From: Paracoccaceae bacterium
GTDB taxonomy: Bacteria > Pseudomonadota > Alphaproteobacteria > Rhodobacterales > Rhodobacteraceae
Reading direction: 5' to 3'
Assembly: GCA_003250135.1 (NCBI GenBank)
Contig: QKHF01000118.1
Location: 1-9,336, forward strand
Length of the DNA stretch: 9,336 bases
The translations under genes were made by a program, and so were the position numbers. Below, piece after piece: positions 1 to 6,670 of the stretch (within the stretch, counting starts at the first letter, position 1; each line of letters begins with the position of its first letter). The notes under the pieces were generated by a model. It worked only from the letters and a program-made list of their open reading frames with translations, did not search any database and was not told the DNA's origin.

Positions 1-240
1 CAGGATCAGGAACGGGTCCGAGATCAGGCGGAAGAAGCCGCCCTCCTTCACCCCGCTCTCGCTGATCGACTCCAGCACCCCGCGCGCCAGCATCAGCGCG
101 GCCAGCGCCATCAGCGCGGTGGAGCCGCCGAAGAACAGCGCCACCTCGCGCGTCGCGCCCATCAGGGTGAAGGCGGCGATCGCCGCCACATAAAGCCCGG
201 CGGTGATGAAGATCGCGCGCGTGGCGAGCTTGACGGTCAT
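1..240 (-). CDS. Small membrane protein, 3' end beyond the window edge
   Basis: Reading leftwards from an ATG at 240, the frame stays open to the window edge, giving 80 residues with no stop. The protein begins MTVKLATRAIFITAGLYVAA. It has one hydrophobic stretch at about residues 9-26 and a second at about 36-54, separated by a short polar turn (GATRE), so two membrane helices are likely. A charged segment (ESISESGVKEGG) follows, and then another apolar run begins. A purine-rich stretch (GGGGGAAAGGGG on the minus strand) lies just upstream of the ATG and can serve as ribosome binding site. The gene starts 28 bases after the speE stop on the same strand, so it is probably the third gene of the speD-speE transcript. 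I do not recognise the family, and nothing visible ties it to polyamine chemistry. Because the 3' end is missing, total length and topology are unknown. Confidence 0.6.
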   Translation of the reverse strand, partial: MTVKLATRAIFITAGLYVAAIAAFTLMGATREVALFFGGSTALMALAALMLARGVLESISESGVKEGGFFRLISDPFLIL

Positions 241-268
241 GAAGGCCCCTTTCCCCCGACTTTGTCAG

Positions 269-1126
<858 letters not shown>

Positions 1127-1148
1127 CGCGCTCCCTCCGATCTTTGGA

Positions 1149-1670
1149 TCAGACCGCCGTGTCCACCAGCCCCTCGCCGCGCAGAAGCTCTTTCACGCGG
1201 ACATCCGAGGCCTTGAACGCCTTGCGCAGAATCTCCACCGCGCGCCGCGGCTGCGCGTCGCCGCACATGAAGACGTCGAACGCGCCATAGCCGATCTCGG
1301 GCCATGTGTGCACCGAGATATGCGACTCCGCCAACACCGCCACGCCGCTGACGCCCTGCGGGCTGAACTTGTGCGTGTGGATGTGCAGCAGGGTGGCCCC
1401 GCAGGCCTCCACGCAATCGCGGAACGCGGTCTGGATGCGCTCCTCGTCGTCCAGCCCTTCGCCGCCCAGCACTTCGATGATCAGATGCGTGCCGGCGAAT
1501 GTCTTGCCGTCGCGACGCACGAAGTGGTCGGCCCGGTCCGGGTCCATGTCGGACGTCTTCGCGGAGGTTTCGACAACGGTCAGCTGACCGCGATTCACAT
1601 CGGTGTCTTCCTCATGGGTGGCGCCTGCTTCCAGGTCCATCCCCAGTTGGAAGAGGTGCGCCTTAGCCAT
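1149..1670 (-). CDS. speD: S-adenosylmethionine decarboxylase proenzyme, bacterial class 1B type
   Basis: Pyruvoyl-dependent enzyme that decarboxylates AdoMet to make the aminopropyl donor used by the adjacent SpeE. The chain is made as a proenzyme that self-cleaves between Glu115 and Ser116 in the motif LAESHISVHTWPE, and Ser116 becomes the pyruvoyl group. Aligning by eye to the Thermotoga maritima enzyme, Ser108, Ser116, His121, Glu125 and Cys136 match its Ser55, Ser63, His68, Glu72 and Cys83, so the processing and catalytic residues are all present. The offset of 53 shows an N-terminal extension of about 50 residues, polar and acidic (EEDTD), before the conserved core starts near FAGTHLIIE at 58-66. 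The ATG at 1670 is supported by GGAGG with a 5-base spacer; the next ATG, at residue 11, lacks such support. It is the first gene of the probable speD-speE operon and faces away from the TPR gene. Confidence 0.95.
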   Translation of the reverse strand: MAKAHLFQLGMDLEAGATHEEDTDVNRGQLTVVETSAKTSDMDPDRADHFVRRDGKTFAGTHLIIEVLGGEGLDDEERIQTAFRDCVEACGATLLHIHTHKFSPQGVSGVAVLAESHISVHTWPEIGYGAFDVFMCGDAQPRRAVEILRKAFKASDVRVKELLRGEGLVDTAV

Positions 1671-1763
1671 GGCGGCCTCCCCAATCCAGCAGATGAGAGC
1701 CCAGCGTGCCTTAGCGTCCCCCCGGAGCGGTCCGAGGTTGGGATCGGCGACCCTGATGGCCGG

Positions 1764-1792
1764 GGGATAATGTTTTGCGGCGCAACAATCAA
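1764..1792 (-). promoter_or_regulatory. Candidate promoter for speD-speE
   Basis: In the 233-base divergent gap 1671-1903, the most AT-rich spot carries, on the minus strand, TTGATT (1792-1787), a 17-base spacer, and TATCCC (1769-1764). This would start the speD transcript near 1757 with a leader of roughly 85 bases. The spacer contains a short inverted repeat, TTGC-GGC-GCAA (1775-1785), which could be an operator but is too short to judge. On the opposite strand the same spot holds GATAAT (1766-1771), a possible -10 for the TPR gene, but with no -35 at proper distance. The rest of the gap is GC-rich, and I see no riboswitch or terminator in it. The -10 match is weak, so this is a tentative call. 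Confidence 0.3.
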
Positions 1793-1903
1793 CCCCGCGC
1801 GCCCGTCCCGCCCGAAGGTGTTGCGATGTGGCGACCCGCGCCTTTCTTCCGCCGCACGATCGGGTAGGCTCGGCGCGGGACAGTCCGACAGGGGGCAGGC
1901 GCG

Positions 1904-2761
1904 ATGGCCGAGGGCGCAGGCGCGAACATATCGAATGCGTGGCGCGCGCGCCTGATCGCGGGCTTGGCGGCGCTCGCGCTGACCCAGGGCGCGGCTGTCG
2001 CGCAAATCCGCACGGGCAACGCCGAGGACTGCGCGGACCCGAAGATCCCGGCCGACCGGGCTGAACGGGCCTGCAGCGCGGAGCTGACGCTGAACCTGCC
2101 TTCAGGCACGAGGGCGCGGCTGCTGGCGAATCGCGGCGGCGCGCGGCTGGATCTGGATCGCCCCTTGGCGGCGCTGGACGATTTCGACAAGGCGCTGGCG
2201 ATCGAGCCCTCCATGTTCGTCGCCATGACCGGCCGGGCGCGCGCGCTGATCGGCATGGGCCAGTGGCAGGCCGGCATCGCCCAGTTCAGCGCCGCGCTCG
2301 AGCAGAAACCGAACGACGTGAACGCGTTGATGGGGCGCGGCGCGGCGCATCTGTCGCTGGGCGAGAACGCCGCCGCTCTGGCCGACTTCGACAAGGCGGC
2401 GCAGATCGCGCCGAAGGATCTGGACGCGCGCTACAACCGCGGCGTGGCCAAGCTGCGGCTGGGCGACAACAGCGGCGCGGCCGCGGATTTCAGCGCCGTG
2501 ATCGCGGGCGACCCGTCCGACGCCGGGGCCTATCTGATGCGGGCGCGGACCCGGATCGGCGAACGCGATCCGCTGGCGCTGGCCGATTTCGGCCGGGCCG
2601 TCGCGCTGGACCCGGAATGGGCGCAGGCCTGGTTCGAGCGGGGCCAGCAGTTCGACCGGATGGGCCGCGTGGAGGACGCGAACCGGGATTTCCGCCGCGC
2701 CTATGAGCTGGGCTACGAGGATCGCTGGCTGCAGGAGCGTATTCTCGCCATCGGCCGCTGA
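1904..2761 (+). CDS. Exported tetratricopeptide-repeat (TPR) protein
   Basis: 285 residues. Residues 13-33 form a signal-peptide-like segment: Arg residues, then a hydrophobic run LIAGLAALAL, then an AVA-Q cleavage-like site near 33/34. The mature protein is therefore probably periplasmic. After it comes a short head with a cysteine pair (C43, C57), and then six tandem 34-residue TPR units covering about 73-275, recognisable by repeated patterns such as LADFDKA and the P at each helix end (IEPS, QKPND, IAPKD, GDPSD, LDPEW). TPR arrays bind other proteins; no enzymatic domain is present, so the partner and role are unknown. The cysteine-pair head followed by TPRs is a layout I associate with many alphaproteobacterial TPR proteins, and a disulfide is possible. 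The start at 1904 is preceded by AGGGGG about eight bases upstream. The downstream acetyltransferase starts 16 bases after the stop, suggesting one transcript. Confidence 0.85.
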   Translation: MAEGAGANISNAWRARLIAGLAALALTQGAAVAQIRTGNAEDCADPKIPADRAERACSAELTLNLPSGTRARLLANRGGARLDLDRPLAALDDFDKALAIEPSMFVAMTGRARALIGMGQWQAGIAQFSAALEQKPNDVNALMGRGAAHLSLGENAAALADFDKAAQIAPKDLDARYNRGVAKLRLGDNSGAAADFSAVIAGDPSDAGAYLMRARTRIGERDPLALADFGRAVALDPEWAQAWFERGQQFDRMGRVEDANRDFRRAYELGYEDRWLQERILAIGR

Positions 2762-2777
2762 GCGAAGGACCGAGACC

Positions 2778-3581
2778 ATGGACGAGTTGGACTGGATCGA
2801 GCGGCGGGCGCTGGAAAGCTGGCATGCAGCGGCGGATGAGGCCGCCCGAGAGGCCGCGGGGCTTGAGTGGCTGGAAATCGCGGGCGGCGTGGCCTCCATC
2901 GCCGCCAGACTGCCCGCCAGCGCCATCGTCGCCAACCGGGCGATCAGCCTGGGCATGGCGCGACCGGCCCGGCGTGAGGAGATCGCGGAGATTGTCGCGC
3001 TTTACCGCGCGCGCGGGGTGGCGCGGTATTTCGCGCAGGTCCATCCCAACGCGGCGCCGCCGGAGCTTGGCGCGTGGCTGCTGGCGGAGGGGCTGGAGCA
3101 GGCCCGCGGCTGGATGAAGTTCGCGCGCGGGCGCTCCGCTGCGCCCCAGATCACTACCGATCTGACGATCGCCGAGATCGGGCCGGAGCACGCCGCCGCC
3201 ATGGCCCGGATCGCCGCCGACGCCTTCGATCTGGGCGAGGCCGCACTCCCGTGGATCGCCCGGCTCCCCGGCGGCAAGTGCTGGCGGGCCTTTGGCGCGT
3301 TCGAGGGGGACGCGCTGGCCGCGGTCGGCGGGCTCTACGTGGAGGACGGGATCGGCTGGTGCGATTTCGGGGCCACCGCCCCCGCCTTCCGACGCCGCGG
3401 CGCGCAATCGGCGCTGCTGGCGCACCGCATCCAGGCGGCGCTGGACCTCGGCTGCCGCATGATCGGCACCTGCACCGGCGAAGCCGTGCCGGGCGATCCG
3501 CAGCACTCCTATTCGAACATCCTGAAAATGGGCTTCGAGGAGCGATACATCCGCCTCAACTACGCACCACCCCGAGCTTGA
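2778..3581 (+). CDS. GNAT family N-acetyltransferase, probably tandem-domain
   Basis: 267 residues from the ATG at 2778. This start is preferred over an in-frame ATG at 2703, which lies inside the TPR gene, because AAGGA at 2764-2768 precedes it and the protein then begins cleanly with MDELDWIERR. The C-terminal half (about 127-267) is a recognisable GNAT fold: the beta4-alpha3 acetyl-CoA loop lies around FRRRGAQSALLAHRI (204-218), followed by GDPQHSYSNILKMGF (239-253), typical of motif B where a bound substrate or the CoA arm is contacted. The N-terminal half (about 30-118) resembles a degenerate GNAT unit (EIVALYRARGVARYF, 71-85, then GWMKFARG) that lacks a clear CoA loop. Such proteins transfer an acetyl group from acetyl-CoA to an amine; the acceptor cannot be told from sequence. 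It is probably co-transcribed with the TPR gene and converges on the cyclase gene, whose last 26 bases it overlaps. Confidence 0.85.
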   Translation: MDELDWIERRALESWHAAADEAAREAAGLEWLEIAGGVASIAARLPASAIVANRAISLGMARPARREEIAEIVALYRARGVARYFAQVHPNAAPPELGAWLLAEGLEQARGWMKFARGRSAAPQITTDLTIAEIGPEHAAAMARIAADAFDLGEAALPWIARLPGGKCWRAFGAFEGDALAAVGGLYVEDGIGWCDFGATAPAFRRRGAQSALLAHRIQAALDLGCRMIGTCTGEAVPGDPQHSYSNILKMGFEERYIRLNYAPPRA

Positions 3582-4311
3582 CCGGCGCGTCCTCCGCGGC
3601 CACGGGTTCGCTGCGGTCCTTGGCGCTGGCGCGGGCGAACAGGCGCACCGGGTTCTCGAAATCATTGAGCTGCTGCGCGCCGACCGAGATCCAGCCGTCG
3701 GGATCGTGTTTCGCCACCTCCTCCGTCGCGAGAACCGGCTCGCCTAGCTGCTTGGTGACCTGGTCGATCCGGTGGATGGCGTTGACGTTGCGGCCGATGG
3801 CGGAAAAGGCCAGTCGTTGCGGCACGCCGATATTGCCGAACATCACCTTGCCGACCGAGAGGGCGATGCCGAATTCGGGCTTCCTTCCCTCCGCATCGCG
3901 GGCGGCGCAGCTTTCGGCGCGCAGGCGCATCGCCGCGTCCGCCGCCTCTGTCGCCCGGCGCACCGCGTCGCGGGTTCCGATCTCGGATTCGATGGGGAAG
4001 ATCGCCAGCACCGCGTCGCCGATGAAGTTCAGAATCTCGCCGCCTTGCTCGATCACTGGGGCGGCGGTGCATTCGAAATAGGCGTTCAGGAAGGCGAGGT
4101 ATTCGCGCGGGTCCATGCGCTCGGACATGGCCGTGGAGCCGCGCAGGTCGGAGAACCACAGCACCGCGTTGATATCCTCGCCGTCCGAGCGGCGGATGGC
4201 GCCGGAGAGCACCCGCCAGCCCGCCGTGGGGCCGAGATAGGTGTTGGCGACATTGGCCGTCACCCGCTTCTGAATCGCCTGCCGGCACGCGACCGCCAGA
4301 AACTCCTGCAC
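3556..4311 (-). CDS. Adenylate/guanylate cyclase catalytic domain (3' part of split gene)
   Basis: 251 residues if read from the GTG at 4311; there is no convincing ribosome binding site, which fits a fragment rather than an independent gene. The start of this frame is a linker helix ending in an NTYLGPTAGWRVL segment (23-35). The class III cyclase domain then runs from about 38 to 228. Both metal-binding aspartates are present: D55 in WFSDLRGST and D99 in NFIGDAVLAIFP. The transition-state residues N177 and R181 are also present in GRNVNAIHRID. The two positions that normally read the purine are atypical: N95 replaces the usual Lys before FIGD, and S170 replaces the Asp/Thr before xIG. Such an enzyme would make cAMP or cGMP from a nucleoside triphosphate in the cytosol; product identity is uncertain. 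The stop lies inside the convergent GNAT gene. Confidence 0.75.
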   Translation of the reverse strand: MQEFLAVACRQAIQKRVTANVANTYLGPTAGWRVLSGAIRRSDGEDINAVLWFSDLRGSTAMSERMDPREYLAFLNAYFECTAAPVIEQGGEILNFIGDAVLAIFPIESEIGTRDAVRRATEAADAAMRLRAESCAARDAEGRKPEFGIALSVGKVMFGNIGVPQRLAFSAIGRNVNAIHRIDQVTKQLGEPVLATEEVAKHDPDGWISVGAQQLNDFENPVRLFARASAKDRSEPVAAEDAPVKLGVVRS

Positions 4312-4796
4312 GTGGATCCATGCTCGCGCTTGGTCGCCCAGCTGGCCATCACGCCAGTCCGGCCATTCCCGAAGGTCTGGAACTCGGCGATCGAGAAGGA
4401 AGAGGAGGTCAGCAGATAATCGGTGAAGCCCGCCTCCTGCAACTCGTGCAACACCGGGAAATCGACGATCGCCTGTGGGCCGGCGAGGAGCCGGCGCAAA
4501 TGAAACAGGTCATGCTCCAGCACGTAATTGAACGGGCTGTTGGTCCAGGACGGGTTGTCGGCTGTCGCGTGCTCGGACTGGAACAGCGTCGCGCCCTCCG
4601 CCTCCGTCCAGCGCAGATGCTCGGCCCGGAAAAGGGGATGCAGCGTCGGCCAGGTCAGCGCCGCGCGATCCACCGGCAAGCCGATGGCGTTCAGCCGCTC
4701 GCAAAGCACCGCGAAAAGCTGGGAGATGTCGGGATCGCCCAGCGCCTCTTTCAGGAGCCAGCGTTCAACCTCGGCGATCAGCACGGTATGGGTCAT
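4260..4796 (-). CDS. Sensor-like N-terminal half of the split cyclase
   Basis: 178 residues as read. About the first 150 match in style the N-terminal region of alphaproteobacterial one-component adenylate cyclases (ERLNAIGLPVDRAALTWPTL near 33-52, LHPLFRAEH, FPVLHELQEAGFTDYLL, GVMASWATKRE), a GAF-like region with presumed signal-sensing function. The last 25 or so residues, from HGSTC onward, are rich in Arg, Ser and Gly and do not continue the family pattern, marking the out-of-frame tail. No signal peptide or membrane helix is seen, so it is cytosolic. The ATG at 4796 lacks a clear Shine-Dalgarno sequence but gives the expected N-terminus (an Ile/Leu-rich helix, VERWLLKEAL). No ligand can be inferred. 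Confidence 0.7.
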   Translation of the reverse strand: MTHTVLIAEVERWLLKEALGDPDISQLFAVLCERLNAIGLPVDRAALTWPTLHPLFRAEHLRWTEAEGATLFQSEHATADNPSWTNSPFNYVLEHDLFHLRRLLAGPQAIVDFPVLHELQEAGFTDYLLTSSSFSIAEFQTFGNGRTGVMASWATKREHGSTCRSFWRSRAGRRFRSG

Positions 4797-4820
4797 GACG
4801 CGAAGATAGTCCGCGGCGGT

Positions 4821-4844
4821 CCGGCGCGCCAGACGGCGCGCGGG
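4821..4844 (-). terminator. Possible hairpin after metG
   Basis: The 78-base gap between the metG stop and the cyclase start contains a strong inverted repeat, GCGCGCC (4824-4830), loop AGAC, GGCGCGC (4835-4841). One mismatch away, two more pairs extend it to 4821 and 4844. It starts about 30 bases beyond the metG stop. There is no T-run on the minus strand after it, so it is not a standard intrinsic terminator; it may only slow transcription or protect the metG 3' end. Confidence 0.3.
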
Positions 4845-4874
4845 AACGGATCGATCACGAATATGAAACGATCG

Positions 4875-6599
4875 TTACGAATCTCCGGCGAAGCGCGCCG
4901 CCATCACGTCCCGCGCGTCATCGGTGATCTTGGCGAACAGCACCTCGGGCACCGTGAAGGCGTGGCCCGGCGGCAGAGCCGAGAGGGCGGCCTCGGCGCT
5001 TGCCGGCCAGTCGTTCTCGGTATCGGCGGGCAGGCCAAGCGCTTCGAACATCGCGTCCGAGGCGTCGGGGACGAAAGGCCGCGAGAGGATCGCGTAAAGC
5101 CGGATCAGATTCAGGCCCACCCGCGTCGAGACCGCCGCCGCGTCGGGGTCGGTCTTGAACGCGGTCCAGGGCGCGGCCTTCTGCAGGTACTCGTTGCCCG
5201 CCACCCAGATCGCCCGCAACTCGTTGGCGGAGCGCCGGATATCGATGGCCTCCATGGCGGCGTTGTAGGCGGCGATGCGCTTGTCGAGCTCTGCGGCCAG
5301 CTCCGCCTCCAGCGCGCCCGGCGCGCCGCCTTCGGGAACCGCCTCGGAGAACTTGGAGCGGCAGAACTTGGTCACACGGCTGACGAAATTGCCCAGAACG
5401 TCCGCCAGATCCTTGTTCACGCCGGTCTGGAAGCTCTCCCAGGTGAAGTCGGAATCCGAGCCTTCCGGCGCGTTGGAGAGCAGCCACCAGCGCCAGTAAT
5501 CGGAGGGCAGGATGTCCAGCGCGTCATCCATGAAGACGCCGCGGCCCTGGGAGGTGGAGAACTTGCCGCCGTCATAGGTCAGCCAGTTGAAGCCCTTGAT
5601 GAAGTCGACCAGCTTCCAGTCCTCGCCCGAGCCCATGATGGTCACCGGGAAGCTGAGCGTGTGGAACGGGATATTGTCCTTGGCCATGAACTGGACGTAG
5701 CGCACATCCGCCGCGCCGCGCTCGGTCCGCCACCAGCGCTCCCACGCCGCGTCGGGCTGGCCGGTGCCCTCGGCCCATTCGGCGGTGGAGCCGATATACT
5801 CGATCGGCGCGTCGAACCAGACGTAGAAGACCTTGCCCTCCATGCCTGGCCAGTCGTCCTCGCCGCGCCTCACCGGGATGCCCCAGTCGAGGTCGCGGGT
5901 GATGCCGCGGTCCTGCAGCCCGTCGCCGTCGCGCAGCCATTTCTTGGCGATGGAGGTGGTCAGGATCGGCCAGTCGGTCTTGGTCTCGATCCAGTCCTCC
6001 AGCTTCTGGCGCATCTGGCTCTGGCGGAGATAGAGGTGCTTGGTCTCGCGCACTTCGAGGTCGGTGGAGCCGGAGATGGCCGAGCGCGGATTGATCAGGT
6101 CGGTGGGGTCGAGCTGCTTGGTGCAATGCTCGCACTGGTCGCCGCGGGCGCGCTCGTAACCGCAATTCGGGCAGGTGCCCTCGATATAGCGGTCGGGCAG
6201 GAAGCGGCCGTCGGCCTTGGAGTAGACCTGCCGCTCCATGCGTTCCTCGATCAGCCCCGCCTCCCACAGCTTGCCGGCGAGATGCTGGGTCAGATGGTGG
6301 TTTTGCTTCGAGGACGAGCGTCCGAACCAGTCGAAGGACAGGCGGAACCCCTCGCCCAGCTTCTTCTGCACGGCCCACATCTCGGCGCAGTACTCGGCGA
6401 CCGGCTTGCCCGCCTTGGCCGCCGCCAGTTCGGCCGGGGTGCCATGCTCGTCCGTGGCGCAGATCGCCAGCACCTCATGCCCCCGCTGACGCATGTAGCG
6501 CGCGTAGGTGTCGCTGGGCAGCATCGAACCGACAAGGTTGCCTAGATGCTTGACGCCGTTGATATAGGGCAGCGCCGAAGTGATCAGGATGCGGGCCAT
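4875..6599 (-). CDS. metG: Methionyl-tRNA synthetase
   Basis: Charges elongator and initiator tRNA-Met with methionine using ATP; essential cytosolic enzyme. 574 residues without the C-terminal dimerisation/tRNA-binding extension found in the longer E. coli-type enzyme. Domains in order: Rossmann catalytic fold with the HIGH-type signature as HLGN (18-21); inserted zinc knuckle with four cysteines C143, C146, C156 and C159 (CPNC and CEHC); catalytic-core continuation with YVWFDAPIEYIG (259-270); KMSKS-type loop written KFSTS (346-350, followed by QGRGVF); then the helical anticodon-binding domain, with the family's WESFQTGVNKDLADVLGNFVSR at about 387-408. The second Lys of KMSKS is Thr here. 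The ATG at 6599 gives the canonical N-terminus MARILITSALPYINGVKHLG and has AGAGG six bases upstream. It is divergent from the small acetyltransferase, and the cyclase gene follows 78 bases downstream. Confidence 0.97.
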   Translation of the reverse strand: MARILITSALPYINGVKHLGNLVGSMLPSDTYARYMRQRGHEVLAICATDEHGTPAELAAAKAGKPVAEYCAEMWAVQKKLGEGFRLSFDWFGRSSSKQNHHLTQHLAGKLWEAGLIEERMERQVYSKADGRFLPDRYIEGTCPNCGYERARGDQCEHCTKQLDPTDLINPRSAISGSTDLEVRETKHLYLRQSQMRQKLEDWIETKTDWPILTTSIAKKWLRDGDGLQDRGITRDLDWGIPVRRGEDDWPGMEGKVFYVWFDAPIEYIGSTAEWAEGTGQPDAAWERWWRTERGAADVRYVQFMAKDNIPFHTLSFPVTIMGSGEDWKLVDFIKGFNWLTYDGGKFSTSQGRGVFMDDALDILPSDYWRWWLLSNAPEGSDSDFTWESFQTGVNKDLADVLGNFVSRVTKFCRSKFSEAVPEGGAPGALEAELAAELDKRIAAYNAAMEAIDIRRSANELRAIWVAGNEYLQKAAPWTAFKTDPDAAAVSTRVGLNLIRLYAILSRPFVPDASDAMFEALGLPADTENDWPASAEAALSALPPGHAFTVPEVLFAKITDDARDVMAARFAGDS

Positions 6600-6609
6600 G
6601 AAACGCCTC

Positions 6610-6665
6610 TTGGGTCCAGTGAGTCGGCGCGAGGTATAACGGATCGCCCGGATGGGCGCGAGGAG
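6610..6665 (+). promoter_or_regulatory. Candidate promoter and leader hairpin of the small acetyltransferase
   Basis: The 71-base gap between metG and the acetyltransferase holds TTGGGT (6610-6615) and TATAAC (6635-6640) with a 19-base spacer, a passable sigma-70-type promoter for the rightward gene. The leader then contains a five-pair hairpin, CGCCC-GGAT-GGGCG (6645-6658), immediately before the Shine-Dalgarno GAGGAG (6660-6665). The same AT-rich spot reads GTTATACC on the other strand and could contribute to metG transcription, but I find no matching -35 there. Confidence 0.3.
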
Positions 6666-6670
6666 CCGAA

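Larger units (their letters stand above)
3556..4796 (-). pseudogene. Class III nucleotidyl cyclase gene, interrupted by a frameshift
   Basis: Two overlapping minus-strand frames together make one recognisable protein: an N-terminal sensor-like half (frame ending at 4260) and a C-terminal cyclase half (frame open from before 4311). The switch must fall at about 4308-4325, between WATKRE of the first frame and EFLAVACR of the second, and it is a -1 shift. From memory, homologues carry about nine more residues at this junction (an aromatic-Ser/Thr-acidic segment leading into a helix). A deletion of about 28 bases (25, 28 or 31, i.e. 1 modulo 3) would therefore explain both the missing residues and the shift better than a single lost base. 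The gene lies 78 bases after metG on the same strand. Whether this is a true mutation, an assembly error, or two separately translated pieces cannot be decided here. Confidence 0.65.

Noticed and set aside
1904..2761. Repetitive DNA in the TPR gene
   Set aside because: The periodicity is in the protein (34-residue TPR units) and the DNA copies are diverged. It is not a nucleotide repeat or mobile element.
2703..2777. Upstream in-frame ATG for the GNAT gene at 2703
   Set aside because: It would place 25 extra codons inside the TPR gene, with no family-like sequence, while the ATG at 2778 has a Shine-Dalgarno and a clean N-terminus.
2490..3665. A 391-codon open frame on the minus strand
   Set aside because: Antisense of the TPR and GNAT genes, Pro/Arg/Gly-rich, and without a recognisable domain.
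4260..4340. Programmed -1 ribosomal frameshifting in the cyclase gene
   Set aside because: I see no X-XXY-YYZ slippery heptamer or downstream stem in the overlap, and family comparison suggests that residues are missing at the junction, which recoding would not explain.
4320..6545. A 741-codon open frame on the plus strand
   Set aside because: It lies antisense to metG over nearly its full length. Its product is Arg/Gly/Ala/His-rich low-complexity sequence with no domain pattern, as expected from the complement of GC-rich codons. The minus strand carries a full MetRS with all motifs.
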